Positions 10,300 to 19,381 of a stretch of DNA of 64,000 bases are shown here, in pieces; position 1 is the first letter of the stretch; each line of letters opens with the position of its first letter. The translations under genes were made by a program, and so were the position numbers. Origin of the DNA: Chryseobacterium scophthalmum (GTDB lineage: Bacteria; Bacteroidota; Bacteroidia; Flavobacteriales; Weeksellaceae). The stretch lies in the NCBI RefSeq assembly GCF_900143185.1, contig NZ_FSRQ01000004.1, positions 1-64,000 on the forward strand, in the 5' to 3' direction. Below the pieces are notes generated by a model, which saw nothing but the letters and a program-made list of their open reading frames with translations, ran no database searches and had not been told where the DNA came from.

Positions 10300-11286
10300 T
10301 TAGATTGCTAAAATTTCTGAAATTAATAAAAGATCTTTATTGATTTCATTATGTTTTTTAATGGCCTCTTCAATAGGAGTGTACGTTAAATCATTAGAAC
10401 GCATTCCTGCCATTACATTGGTTTCACCATTCATTAATCCGACTACGGCTCCATAACCAAGTCTGCTTGCCAAAACTCGGTCTGCACAACTTGGTGAACC
10501 TCCTCTTTGCATATGACCTAAAACTGCTACTCGGATATCATAATCAGGAAATTCTGCTTTTGTTTTTTCTGCTAATTCATACACATTAGCAAGTTTTTCA
10601 CCTTCTGCAACAACAACGATACTTGATGCTTTTCCTGTTTTTTCAGCATTTCTGAATTTTCCAAATAAATCTTCAATGCTGTCTTTTCTTTCAGGAATAA
10701 GGATATCTAAAGCTCCGGTTGCCAAACCACTGTTTAACGCAATAAATCCTGCATCACGCCCCATTACTTCAACAAAGAAAACTCTGTTGTGAGAAGTTGC
10801 TGTATCACGGATCTTATCGATAGCATCCATTGCTGTATTTAAAGCAGTATCATAACCAATGGTATTATCGGTTCCGAAAATATCGTTGTCGATCGTTCCC
10901 GGTACACCAATTACTCTGATTCCAAATTCTTCACTAAAGATTTTTGCTCCGGTAAAAGTTCCGTCTCCGCCAATACAAACTAAACCATCAATTCCTAATT
11001 TCTGGCAGTTCTCAAAAGCTTTTTGACGTCCTTCTTTGGTTCTGAATTCCACGGAACGGGCAGATTTAAGAATCGTACCACCCTGATTGATTATATTTTT
11101 TACAGAACGAGCTCCCATTTTCAGGAAATCATCGTGAATAAGACCATTGTAGCCTTCTCTTACTCCGTAACATTCGATATTATAGTAATTTGCAGTTCTT
11201 ACAACTGCTCTTAATGCTGCGTTCATACCCGGAGAATCTCCTCCCGAAGTAAGAACTGCAATTTTTTTTACAGCACTTTCTTTCAT
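10300..11286 (-). CDS. pfkA: ATP-dependent 6-phosphofructokinase
   Basis: 328-residue enzyme phosphorylating fructose 6-phosphate. Motifs: LTSGGDSPGMNAALRA (ATP site), CIGGDGTFTGA, GVPGTIDNDI (catalytic Asp), VEVMGRDAGFIA and LGHMQRGGSPS. Length matches bacterial PfkA. Leads a unit with gap. A TAAATTTG -7 box on the minus strand at 11307-11314 is a likely promoter, with a leader of about 15 bases. Confidence 0.97.
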   Translation of the reverse strand: MKESAVKKIAVLTSGGDSPGMNAALRAVVRTANYYNIECYGVREGYNGLIHDDFLKMGARSVKNIINQGGTILKSARSVEFRTKEGRQKAFENCQKLGIDGLVCIGGDGTFTGAKIFSEEFGIRVIGVPGTIDNDIFGTDNTIGYDTALNTAMDAIDKIRDTATSHNRVFFVEVMGRDAGFIALNSGLATGALDILIPERKDSIEDLFGKFRNAEKTGKASSIVVVAEGEKLANVYELAEKTKAEFPDYDIRVAVLGHMQRGGSPSCADRVLASRLGYGAVVGLMNGETNVMAGMRSNDLTYTPIEEAIKKHNEINKDLLLISEILAI

Positions 11287-11574
11287 CTAGTAAAAAATTT
11301 CAAACACAAATTTACGAAAACAAGTTCAGATAACTGTAGCATTTTGAGAATAACTTTAAGGAATAGGTTTTTAATATTTAGAGGAATTAATACGCTTAAA
11401 TGTAATATGGTTAATCTCTTATTTTACCTCAAAAAAACACCTATGAGATAAATCTGTAATTGCGATCAATATTAAATATTTATAGCATAGTATTTCCTTC
11501 AAAAATAATTTTTTTAATATTTCTATATCATTAGAAATTAATATCTTGGAATACCAAATTTAAAATATTTAACT

Positions 11575-13080
11575 ATGAAAAAATGTGTATTTTATGTATT
11601 CGCAGCTTTTGCGTTGTATTCTTGTTCTACTGAAGAAATGCAGACCAATGCAGTTGAAACAGAAATTGTACAGACAGATCCGCTGAGTGCAAGACAAATC
11701 AACGATCAGATCAACCAAACTACCAAAACGAAAGGAAGGTTTTCCTGGAACGAAGCTTCATCACACTTTTTGTGGAGCGGAATTGTTCAGGGAAATAAAA
11801 TAGCTTCCATTGGTTTCGGAAATTCAAAAGATGATTTTGATAAAAGTAAATCTTCTAATTCGGAGGCTTTACAACAGGAAATTTTAGATGTCATTCAACA
11901 ATATGAAGGGAAAAACGAGCGAGTTTTGTTAGCTTCTGATGAATTTCTAAATCAAATGGATGTTTATATCGAAAAGCAGGAAACAGTAATTGCTTTGCGA
12001 AAATTAAAATCAATCCGCTATTTCGAGCCTGCAGATTACCGCTATTTTGAAAATGAAAATAAAATCAATGGAACCGTAGCTAAATCAAGTGGAAGTTCTT
12101 CAGGTTGCGGATTGGAATCAACTGCTCTGAGTGCTTCAGATTACACTACCGTAACTCCCAACGCAAAAGCACCTTGGTCATTCGCAAAACATAATATTAC
12201 CAGTGCATGGAATTACAGCACAGGAGCCGGAGTTACCATCGGATTAATCGATTCAGGAGTTTCTTTCAATCAAAGTTTGTTGAGTGGCAGTTTTAATAAC
12301 GGTTCGTCTTCGGGAAGAACAATCAGTAAAAACGGAGTGTATGTAGATTCTGTTTGGCCTTGGAGTTCCGGTTACGACGGAGCGGATGATAAATGCGGTC
12401 ACGGAACGAGTATGGCTTCTGCAATGGCAGCTCCGAGAAACAATCAGGGACAACCGGTTGGTGTTGCCTATAATGCAAACTTGATCTCTTATCGTGCAGC
12501 TTCTAATGTTGTTTTGGATGGTTACCACGAACAAGAAGGGGTGAAAATAGCCTTTACCAATCTTGGAAATACAGCAAGTGTGAAAATTATTTCAATGTCA
12601 ATGGGACATATTTTCTCAGTCGGAAAAATTGAAGATGGTGTAAAATATGCTTATTCTAAAGGTAAACTGATTTTCTGTGCAGGTGGAACTTCTACAAACT
12701 TTACAACATTTGTCGGCGTAATTTTCCCTGCTTGGATGCCGGAAACTCAGGCAATAACAGGAGTGAAAGAAAATACTTCTAATCAGAAATGTGATGTTTG
12801 CCACTCAGGAAGTGAGATTGATTTTACCTATCAAATGGAAAGAGCTTCTGGAAATAATATTCCTGTGTTAAGTTATTATAATGCACAAACCGATTATGTA
12901 GGCGGTTCTTCTGTGGCAACTGCTTCTACTGCGGGTATTGCCGCATTGGTTTGGTCTAAAAACCCGTCATGGACGAGAGATCAGGTTTTAAATAAAATGA
13001 GACAGTCTGCAACCTATTATCCAACCAAGAATGCAGATTACGGATATGGAAATATTAATGTTTTACAAGCTGTACAGTAG
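11575..13080 (+). CDS. S8 subtilisin-family protease, lipoprotein
   Basis: 501 residues. The N-terminus is a lipoprotein signal (lipobox LYSC, Cys17), followed by a propeptide-like region (about 35-180) and a subtilase domain. The triad is visible: Asp226 in GLIDSGV, His276 in CGHGTSMA and Ser446 in GGSSVATAS. The segment that normally carries the oxyanion Asn (AAGN) reads CAGGTS, so that Asn seems replaced by Gly. Extra cysteines (CDVC, residues about 404-407) may form disulfides. Probably a surface-exposed or exported peptidase. Confidence 0.9.
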   Translation: MKKCVFYVFAAFALYSCSTEEMQTNAVETEIVQTDPLSARQINDQINQTTKTKGRFSWNEASSHFLWSGIVQGNKIASIGFGNSKDDFDKSKSSNSEALQQEILDVIQQYEGKNERVLLASDEFLNQMDVYIEKQETVIALRKLKSIRYFEPADYRYFENENKINGTVAKSSGSSSGCGLESTALSASDYTTVTPNAKAPWSFAKHNITSAWNYSTGAGVTIGLIDSGVSFNQSLLSGSFNNGSSSGRTISKNGVYVDSVWPWSSGYDGADDKCGHGTSMASAMAAPRNNQGQPVGVAYNANLISYRAASNVVLDGYHEQEGVKIAFTNLGNTASVKIISMSMGHIFSVGKIEDGVKYAYSKGKLIFCAGGTSTNFTTFVGVIFPAWMPETQAITGVKENTSNQKCDVCHSGSEIDFTYQMERASGNNIPVLSYYNAQTDYVGGSSVATASTAGIAALVWSKNPSWTRDQVLNKMRQSATYYPTKNADYGYGNINVLQAVQ

Positions 13081-13477
13081 ATTCAAAGTTTTTAGAAGAA
13101 TTATAATTTAACTAACTTTTTATTTAATAATCGGAAGAATTTATCTTCCGATTTTTTTTATGATTTCATGTTAATAACTCAGCTTTAGTTGGGTTTAAAA
13201 ACTAAAGAGTATTTTTTTTTTTGTTTTTAATATATTTAATATGTTTTATTATTGCGAAAATATTTTGTATAAACATATATGTTTGGTGAGTTTAAATAAA
13301 AATATGGTATTTGGTAATTATACTTAAAATTAAAAATACGTATTTATACGCTATTAAATATATTTTATCTGTAGTAGCTTTGTCATGTGATCACAAACAA
13401 ATACAGAGAAGTTTTAAAAATAATATTGAAAGATTTCAAAAATATTTAATAAACAATCTGTATAAAAAACTTAAACC
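13081..13477. other. A+T-rich intergenic region
   Basis: Besides the terminator near 13129-13160 I see only A+T-rich sequence. A 62-codon open frame at 13311-13499 overlaps the downstream short gene in another frame, has low-complexity Lys/Ile/Tyr composition and no family features, so it is not annotated as a gene. The promoter for the stefin-like gene must lie here but no clear -33/-7 pair stands out. Confidence 0.5.
13129..13160 (+). terminator. Terminator after the subtilase gene
   Basis: AATCGGAAGA (13129-13138) pairs with TCTTCCGATT (13144-13153) and runs into a T-tract. A nearly identical hairpin follows the stefin-like gene at 13844-13876. Confidence 0.9.
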
Positions 13478-13549
13478 ATGGAGACCAGAAACCATTTAAA
13501 ACGGGGCGAAATCCGAAAAGCCACAAGAGTAGGAAAATCAAAATATTAA
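13478..13549 (+). CDS. Putative 23-residue basic peptide
   Basis: A short frame encodes METRNHLKRGEIRKATRVGK plus three residues (SKY), rich in Lys and Arg (8 of 23). It ends two bases before the start codon of the stefin-like gene, so translation could be coupled. Codon composition looks more gene-like than the surrounding A+T-rich sequence. It may be a small protein, a leader peptide that controls the next gene, or chance. Confidence 0.45.
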   Translation: METRNHLKRGEIRKATRVGKSKY

Positions 13550-13551
13550 TC

Positions 13552-13824
13552 ATGACAACAGCACAAGAATCATTAGTAGGGGGATGGACAGCGTATCACG
13601 CTCTTACGCCACAAGATCAAAAAGTATTTGACGAAGCAATGAGAGGATTTGTAGGAGTAAAATATACTCCGCAACTTGTATCTACACAATTGGTTAACGG
13701 AACTAATTACCGCTTTAAGTGTGTAGCATCTATGCCACCTTCAGAAGTTGTTTGGGATGCAATCGTAGAAATTTATAGCCCAATTGAGGGCGTACCACAT
13801 GTTGTTGCAATTACAAGAATCTAA
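13552..13824 (+). CDS. Stefin/cystatin-like small protein, putative cysteine-protease inhibitor
   Basis: 90-residue cytoplasmic protein without a signal peptide. The N-terminus has a Gly-Gly (LVGGWTAYHALT), the middle has QLVNGTNYRFKCVAS matching the cystatin QxVxG hairpin followed by TNY, and a C-terminal strand pair (VVWDAIVEIYSPIEG..HVVAITRI) follows. These three elements in this order are the hallmark of stefins (inhibitors of papain-type proteases), which are sporadic in bacteria. The overall fold assignment is inference; inhibition of any protease is unproven. Preceded by a short basic-peptide frame and followed by its own terminator. Confidence 0.65.
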   Translation: MTTAQESLVGGWTAYHALTPQDQKVFDEAMRGFVGVKYTPQLVSTQLVNGTNYRFKCVASMPPSEVVWDAIVEIYSPIEGVPHVVAITRI

Positions 13825-13843
13825 TTGAAGCAATTACATATTA

Positions 13844-13876
13844 GAATCGGAGGATTTATCTTCCGATTTTTTTTGT
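13844..13876 (+). terminator. Terminator after the stefin-like gene
   Basis: AATCGGAGGAT pairs with ATCTTCCGATT (one G-T) before a T-run. Nearly the same sequence as the terminator at 13129-13160. Confidence 0.85.
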
Positions 13877-13895
13877 GCAAAAATTTTAGTGATTA

Positions 13896-15059
13896 TCAAT
13901 CTCCTAATTGGTAATCTAAAGGCAAAAGGAATTCAATTTTATTTTTAGTAAACTCTCCCTGATTGGTCAGCATACCTGGGTTTGAGGTATTTCCGTTGGT
14001 GTAAATTTCAAAAGTATCGCTTTCAGGATGAAGAAAAGAGGTCTGTATAATTGGGATTGTAGCTTTTACAAACTGTCCTTTTTTAAACTCATAAAAATAC
14101 TTTTTGAAATTGATCTGCATCATGTGATCATAATCCAGATATAATTTATTGTCTGTTTTTTTAGTATAATCAGTTTCAAGGATCTGGGTTTTTGTAATAG
14201 CAATTTTATACGGTTGCTCGCTTCTTTTTCGATTACCAATATCTAAAATATCTTCCGGAACATTCATTGTACCTTTTGATTTGAACATTTCAGCAAAATC
14301 CTTGAGCCTTTGTAATTCTTCTTCAGTAGGATATTTTGAGTTCGGAAACTTGGTGATCTGATTGACAATAAACCCTTCATCAGCAACTTTATTAGCAAAA
14401 ACACTTCTGAAAAAATGAACCTGACTGCCGTCGTAAGCATTCATTCTATTCAGCTTTACTTTATCGCTGCTTTTTGTTTCCTTGAAGAAGCTTGTGCCCA
14501 CAAATCGGGTTGTATTTTCATCAAAATTTGCAGAAAATTCTACAAGATTATACTCGATGGTATATCCTAAATTTTTGTTTTCGATGATTAAAGTCTGTGG
14601 AGCCTTTACTTTTAAAGTTTTACTGCTTTTATCGTAGGCAAATTTTAGCGAACGTTGATTTTTGATTCTTACATTTTCTTTATCATATCCAATGAAAGAA
14701 TCCAGAAAGAAGTTTATGTAATTTTTATACGCAGCTTCTGTAAACGGAATGATCACAACTTCTTCAATTTCTTTTGATTTAATTAAAACAACTTTCAAAG
14801 TTTTGTTTAAAACTTCAGATGTATTAATTGTAAATGTTTCGTAATCATCTTTCTGAAAAACCAGACTGTTATTATTTGTTGAATTGAGGCTAAAGCTTCC
14901 GTTTGCTGAAGAAACTGTTCCTGTTTTTGTTCCGTCGAGATAGATGTTGACATTCGCAATCGGTTTGTCGATGTCATTCACAACTGTGCCTTTTATAGTT
15001 TGCGAAAAAAGCGCATAAAAAGGACAAATCATTAAGAAAAGTAATAATGTTTTTTTCAT
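13896..15059 (-). CDS. Exported protein with CarboxypepD_reg-like domain
   Basis: 387 residues from the ATG at 15059; an upstream TTG adds three residues. Signal peptide MKKTLLLFLMICPFYALFSQ, then a carboxypeptidase-regulatory-like beta sandwich (TIKGTVVNDIDKPIANVNIYLDGTKTGTVSS, residues about 21-95), as found at the start of many Bacteroidota outer-membrane or surface proteins. The remaining region is Lys/Asn-rich with no recognisable catalytic motif. It is too short for a TonB-dependent receptor and no plug domain is seen. Function unknown. Confidence 0.8.
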   Translation of the reverse strand: MKKTLLLFLMICPFYALFSQTIKGTVVNDIDKPIANVNIYLDGTKTGTVSSANGSFSLNSTNNNSLVFQKDDYETFTINTSEVLNKTLKVVLIKSKEIEEVVIIPFTEAAYKNYINFFLDSFIGYDKENVRIKNQRSLKFAYDKSSKTLKVKAPQTLIIENKNLGYTIEYNLVEFSANFDENTTRFVGTSFFKETKSSDKVKLNRMNAYDGSQVHFFRSVFANKVADEGFIVNQITKFPNSKYPTEEELQRLKDFAEMFKSKGTMNVPEDILDIGNRKRSEQPYKIAITKTQILETDYTKKTDNKLYLDYDHMMQINFKKYFYEFKKGQFVKATIPIIQTSFLHPESDTFEIYTNGNTSNPGMLTNQGEFTKNKIEFLLPLDYQLGD

Positions 15060-15116
15060 GGTAAACAATATTACTAAATTTATAGTGATAAAAAAGAGGC
15101 TGAAAAGAAAATTAAT

Positions 15117-15941
15117 TTAACCGATTTTTACGCTCGTCATACTTAGCGAACCGCCAATTAAATCATCATTAAATAAAACTAGATCTTCCGATTTATTTTT
15201 TAAACCTAAAGAATAGATCAACGGCAAATAATGATCGGGTGTAGGAATGGCGTATTGCAGAGAAATTCCCTGCTTTTGATAATCGATAAGGTTCTGAAAA
15301 TTTCCGTCGAGAAGCCAATTGTTTGTTTTTTCACGAGCTTCAATTGCCCAGTCCCAACCCGCTCCAACGGTATCAATATTTTTCCAGTCAATTAATCTTA
15401 GATTATGAACAATATTTCCGCTGCCAATAATTAAGATGCCTTTTTCTCTTAATTTTTCTAATTTTTTAGCCAAATCAAAATGATATTGAGGTGGCTTTGT
15501 ATGATCAATACTCAATTGGATCACGGGAATATCAGCATTCGGATACATATGTTTAATGACCGACCAAGCTCCATGATCGAGTCCCCAATTGTGATCTTCT
15601 TCAACGATCGGATTCAAAATTTCAGCAACTTCATGGGCTAATTCAGGATTTCCGGGAGCTGGATATTGCACATCAAACAAAGCTTGCGGAAAACCACCAA
15701 AATCGTGAATCGTTTTGGGCATATCCATTGCAGTAACTTTTGTTCCGCGAGTAAACCAGTGTGCAGAAATACACAAAATCGCATTAGGTTTTGGGATCTC
15801 TTTTGCCACATTTCTAAAACCCTGAACAAACTGATTTTCTTCAATGGCATTCATCGGAGAGCCATGACCAAGAAAAAGAATCGGCATTTTCTGCGAATTT
15901 TTAAACTGGCTGCTTATATTCTGTAAATCGTTGAGATTCAT
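15117..15941 (-). CDS. Extradiol dioxygenase of the YgiD / 4,5-DOPA dioxygenase type
   Basis: 274-residue LigB-fold metal enzyme. The family motifs ILFLGHGSPMNAI, CISAHWFTRGTKV, IHDFGGFP, WGLDHGAWSVIKHMYP and GSGNIVHNLR carry the metal-binding and catalytic histidines. Relatives (plant DODA, bacterial YgiD) cleave catechol rings such as L-DOPA; the natural bacterial substrate is usually unknown. It is downstream of the YceI gene on the same strand, but a terminator lies between, so it is probably transcribed on its own. Confidence 0.9.
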   Translation of the reverse strand: MNLNDLQNISSQFKNSQKMPILFLGHGSPMNAIEENQFVQGFRNVAKEIPKPNAILCISAHWFTRGTKVTAMDMPKTIHDFGGFPQALFDVQYPAPGNPELAHEVAEILNPIVEEDHNWGLDHGAWSVIKHMYPNADIPVIQLSIDHTKPPQYHFDLAKKLEKLREKGILIIGSGNIVHNLRLIDWKNIDTVGAGWDWAIEAREKTNNWLLDGNFQNLIDYQKQGISLQYAIPTPDHYLPLIYSLGLKNKSEDLVLFNDDLIGGSLSMTSVKIG

Positions 15942-15955
15942 TTTTACTAAGATTA

Positions 15956-15993
15956 AAAAAGGTTCAAGGTTAACTAATAATCCCTGAACCTTC
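15956..15993 (-). terminator. Terminator after the YceI gene (minus strand)
   Basis: Read on the minus strand, AAGGTTCAGGG pairs with CCTTGAACCTT and is followed by TTTTTT. Confidence 0.8.
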
Positions 15994-16057
15994 TGATTTA
16001 AAAAACTAATTATTTCATTATTCCACGCTTTGTGGCTTGCAGAAACTTATTTTAAAA

Positions 16058-16570
16058 TTAAGCTTGTTTTACAAACTGCAATTCACCTGCAATTTTCACT
16101 TCTTCACTTACCATTACACCACCTGCTTCAAGAGCTGCATTCCAGTTAAGACCGAAATCTTTTCTGTTGATTTTTCCTTCAAAAGAAAAACCAGCTTTTG
16201 TATTTCCCCAAGGATCAACGTTGATACCTCCGAAATCTACATCCAAAGTAATTGGTTTTGTAACTCCGTTTACGGTAAGATTTCCAGTTACAGAATTGTT
16301 AAGAGCATTAGACTCAAAAGTAATCGTTGGGTTAGCTTCTGCGTTAAAGAATTCTGCAGATTTCAGGTGATTATCTCTGTCTGTATTATGAGTAGAGATA
16401 GAGTCTACATTAATTGTGGCGGTAGTTTTTGCATTGGCAAAAGTATCGTCTTCAGCTTCGATTTCTGCATTGAAATTAGTAAAGTTACCTTTGATGTTAG
16501 AAATCATCATGTGTTTTACTTTAAAAGTAATCTCACTGTGCGCTGGGTCTAAATTCCATTTTGTAGCCAT
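16058..16570 (-). CDS. YceI family protein
   Basis: 170-residue YceI-like lipocalin-type beta barrel: MATKWNLDPAHSEITFKVKHMMISNIKGNF, DSISTHNTDRDNHLKSAEFFNAE, and the GNLTVNGVTKPITLDVDFGG repeat-like strand are diagnostic. The fold binds long isoprenoid-like lipids such as polyprenyl chains. Many YceI proteins are periplasmic, but this one shows no signal peptide and is likely cytoplasmic. Monocistronic as far as can be seen. Confidence 0.93.
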   Translation of the reverse strand: MATKWNLDPAHSEITFKVKHMMISNIKGNFTNFNAEIEAEDDTFANAKTTATINVDSISTHNTDRDNHLKSAEFFNAEANPTITFESNALNNSVTGNLTVNGVTKPITLDVDFGGINVDPWGNTKAGFSFEGKINRKDFGLNWNAALEAGGVMVSEEVKIAGELQFVKQA

Positions 16571-16771
16571 TGTATGTATTTTTTTGTTGTTATTTATAAT
16601 GCAAATCTAAGCCAAGAATGATTTCCGATTCATTGATTTAGGATAAGAAATTGATTTTAATATAAATTTAATGAGAATTCTGTAGTTTTTTGTTCATTAA
16701 AGAAGTAAATCTTGTTTCAGGTTTTAAAATTCATAAATAATTAAAGAAAATAATTCTATTTTTGTTAGGCA

Positions 16772-17410
16772 ATGGAAAATAAATCCCCGTTTTTAGACAC
16801 TTTATTTCTTCTTAGAAAAGAGGGCGCACTGACTATTTTTTCAGATCTTAAAACACTGTCTAAAAAAGAGGAAAATGATGCGGAAGATTTTTTCGAATCT
16901 GAATTTGAAAAAGAAAGATTAGATTTTTTATACGATAAGATTCTATTCAATAAAGAAGCTGCCATTTGGGCTGCGAAAATTTTGTATCACAGTGCTCAGT
17001 TGTATTTAATAAGAAAAGATACGGCGAAAGATTTAGAAAAATTGATTCCTCAATATCAAGATGAAAAAGATGTTTCCTCAATTTTATCTGCAGATTTGTC
17101 GTTGAGGTTTTTACCACAATTGCTCGATGCACTTCAGGTTGCAGATTCTACAGATCCTTTGGTGAAAATGCTGGAAAATATTTTACATCAGTTTCATTAT
17201 TCAGGAATTGGATCAGATCTAGATCTTGAAAAAATCAATTGGGAAGAAGAATTAAAAGACAAAACCTACCGAAAATTATATCTTGAAAGAATTGTAGAAA
17301 AGAAAGCCTATAAGCTTGCAGAAACTCCATACATCAACCAATTGCTGATCGCAGAATTTGGAATGTACAAAGATATTTTTTGGAGAGAATTAAAAATAGT
17401 AGAAAACTAA
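16772..17410 (+). CDS. First protein of the MoxR-ternary operon (unknown function)
   Basis: 212-residue, acidic, helix-rich soluble protein without signal or membrane segment. I recognise no motif. Its place directly upstream of the MoxR ATPase, and the tight gene order downstream, suggest it belongs to the MoxR-vWA-beta-propeller ternary system, whose operons carry several poorly conserved bpX-type helper families; I cannot assign which one. A 121-bp gap containing a dispersed repeat separates it from the ATPase gene, so an internal promoter is possible. Confidence 0.65.
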   Translation: MENKSPFLDTLFLLRKEGALTIFSDLKTLSKKEENDAEDFFESEFEKERLDFLYDKILFNKEAAIWAAKILYHSAQLYLIRKDTAKDLEKLIPQYQDEKDVSSILSADLSLRFLPQLLDALQVADSTDPLVKMLENILHQFHYSGIGSDLDLEKINWEEELKDKTYRKLYLERIVEKKAYKLAETPYINQLLIAEFGMYKDIFWRELKIVEN

Positions 17411-17425
17411 TCTGTTTGTATTTCT

Positions 17426-17505
17426 TGGCTGAGTAGAACGCCTTTGTGAACTTAAAAACTGTTAGCTGTTAAAAAAAACTTTGCACTCTTTGCGCTAAAA
17501 AGCAA
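17426..17505. repeat. Dispersed repeat, copy 1
   Basis: Shares GGCTGAGTAGAACGCCTTTG and a downstream CTTTGC...CTTTGCG pattern with 56031-56105. It lies between two genes of the MoxR operon; the other copy lies between two Ter genes. Confidence 0.6.
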
Positions 17506-17531
17506 AAGCAAGAAAAAATATAAAGAAAAAA

Positions 17532-18665
17532 ATGACTCAAAATATAGAAAAACTAAACAAAGTTCTCGCTTTTGTTAAAGACACTTTTGTCGGGAAAAAT
17601 GACGTCGTAGATTTACTCGGAATCTGTTTGCTGGCAAGAGAAAATGCATTTTTGTATGGTCCTCCCGGAACCGCAAAATCTGCCATTGTAAGAACACTGG
17701 CAAATACGGTGACAGACGGTAAAAACTTCGAATATCTTTTAACCCGTTTCACAGAACCGAACGAAATTTTTGGTCCTTTTGATATCAGAAAATTAAAAGA
17801 AGGAGAATTGTTAACCAATACAGAAGGAATGATGCCTGAAGCGTCGATGGTTTTTCTGGATGAAATTTTCAATGCCAATTCGGCAATCCTAAATTCACTT
17901 TTGATGGCTTTAAATGAAAAGATTTTCAAAAGAGGAAAAGAAACAAGGAAGCTTCCTGCATTGATGTTTGTCGGTGCAAGTAACGTTCTTCCTGAGGATG
18001 AAGCTTTGAATGCGCTTTTCGATCGTTTTTTAATTAGAATTAATGTTGATAATGTAAATCCGGATCTTCTTCAACAAGTACTTTTAGCTGGTCGAAAACT
18101 CGAAAATATTCTGGAAACCAAAACTCCCGAAATCTTTTCAGATGAAATCCGAGAGCTTCAGAATTTGTGTAAAAATATAGACCTGAAACCCATTTATGAA
18201 GTTTATTTAAATACAATTATCAATCTTAGAAATACCGGGATTGCAATTTCCGATCGTAGAGCCGTGAAACTGCAAAATCTTATTGCTGCAAGTGCTTTAA
18301 TTTGTGGACGAAACGAAGCGATTCTTTCAGATTTATGGGTGTTGAAACATATTTGGGATACCGAAGAGCAAATAGAAATTTTAGAAGGAATTATCAACAG
18401 AACGATTGAAAAAGACGACCACCCAAAATCTCATCCGCAAGCTTTGCAAAATAAAATCCCCAATCCTGAAGAGGTGATGAAAGATGTAAAGATCCTGATC
18501 GAAAAATGGAATAGCGGAACATTAAGTTTTGAGGAACAAAACGTGATAAAAGATAAATTAAGATATCTTCAAACGAGATGCGACTGGATCAGATACCCTG
18601 AACAAAAACAATACATTCAACAAGAAATCGAAAGTTTATGGCAGAAGATTCTTCAAACAGTATAA
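17532..18665 (+). CDS. MoxR-family AAA+ ATPase (RavA-like)
   Basis: 377 residues. Walker A GPPGTAKS at residues 43-50, Walker B MVFLDE at about 106-111 followed by IFNANSAILNSLL, and sensor 1 with the arginine region FVGASNVLPEDEALNALFDRFLIR. The C-terminus is helical. MoxR ATPases act as chaperones that remodel partners bearing vWA domains through the MIDAS metal site. The downstream vWA and propeller genes fit exactly this role. The next gene starts inside its last 28 bases, so translation is coupled. Confidence 0.93.
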   Translation: MTQNIEKLNKVLAFVKDTFVGKNDVVDLLGICLLARENAFLYGPPGTAKSAIVRTLANTVTDGKNFEYLLTRFTEPNEIFGPFDIRKLKEGELLTNTEGMMPEASMVFLDEIFNANSAILNSLLMALNEKIFKRGKETRKLPALMFVGASNVLPEDEALNALFDRFLIRINVDNVNPDLLQQVLLAGRKLENILETKTPEIFSDEIRELQNLCKNIDLKPIYEVYLNTIINLRNTGIAISDRRAVKLQNLIAASALICGRNEAILSDLWVLKHIWDTEEQIEILEGIINRTIEKDDHPKSHPQALQNKIPNPEEVMKDVKILIEKWNSGTLSFEEQNVIKDKLRYLQTRCDWIRYPEQKQYIQQEIESLWQKILQTV

Positions 18666-19381
18666 AAACTTTTTGGGCAGAACTTCCAAAAGCTGATGAA
18701 GATTTTCTTGGTGTAATTCGAGACTGGAAAAATGTTCAGATTGCGATGGATGAAGAAGTGATTTGGCTGAAAGGTTTTACTGATGAACAGGCGGCTTCAT
18801 CGGATATTCAGCAATTGCCGAATTTTATTTTGTATGAATTGAGGGATGGACTTTTATTCAGAAAAGATGCATTGGTTCCAAGCAAAAAAATGAGAACCGC
18901 TTTGCTGTGGACTCCAATCGATAAAGCTTTAAAGCTTACTTTTCCTATTTCGAATAATAATTTTTTTGGAATTAATGAAAAGGTTGATGTCAAATTAAAA
19001 TCTAGTGAGGAAGAGCAGCCTGCAATGGCTTTGCTTTGCTCAATTTCGGAAATTAAAGAAGTAATTATTACGACACCAAAATTCAAATTAGAAAAACTGG
19101 ATTGGATTGTTATTAATGATAAAGCATTGTTTATGGGAACTCCATTATTAGGCTTTCCGGGAAAAACTTTTTGGTTAAAAGATGATCATCTTCTACCAAC
19201 AGGTTTTGATTTTGAATTTAAAAATCTGAGTTCTTTATTGCAAAGAAAATATAATGAATGCAACGAAGATTGGCTTTTATGGAGCGAAAACGGAAGTGTT
19301 TTACCAATCAAAAAAGAAGATTTCAGAAAACTATCTGTAAGCTCATTTCGTCTGACTGAAAAATCACAAGAATGGAGTTAA
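18638..19381 (+). CDS. MoxR-ternary system helper protein
   Basis: 247-residue soluble alpha/beta protein. It overlaps the ATPase gene by 28 bases and the next gene by 10. N-terminal WAELPKADEDFLGVIRDWKNVQIAMDEEVIWLKGF and conserved Trp residues near LDWIVINDKALFMGTPLLGFPGKTFW resemble the accessory families that link MoxR and propeller subunits. Assignment rests on operon position plus general look; no catalytic residues are visible. Confidence 0.65.
   Translation: MAEDSSNSIKTFWAELPKADEDFLGVIRDWKNVQIAMDEEVIWLKGFTDEQAASSDIQQLPNFILYELRDGLLFRKDALVPSKKMRTALLWTPIDKALKLTFPISNNNFFGINEKVDVKLKSSEEEQPAMALLCSISEIKEVIITTPKFKLEKLDWIVINDKALFMGTPLLGFPGKTFWLKDDHLLPTGFDFEFKNLSSLLQRKYNECNEDWLLWSENGSVLPIKKEDFRKLSVSSFRLTEKSQEWS

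Noticed and set aside
13311..13499. 62-codon frame in the gap after the subtilase gene
   Set aside because: Low-complexity composition, no family traits, and it overlaps the better supported short basic-peptide frame in another frame.
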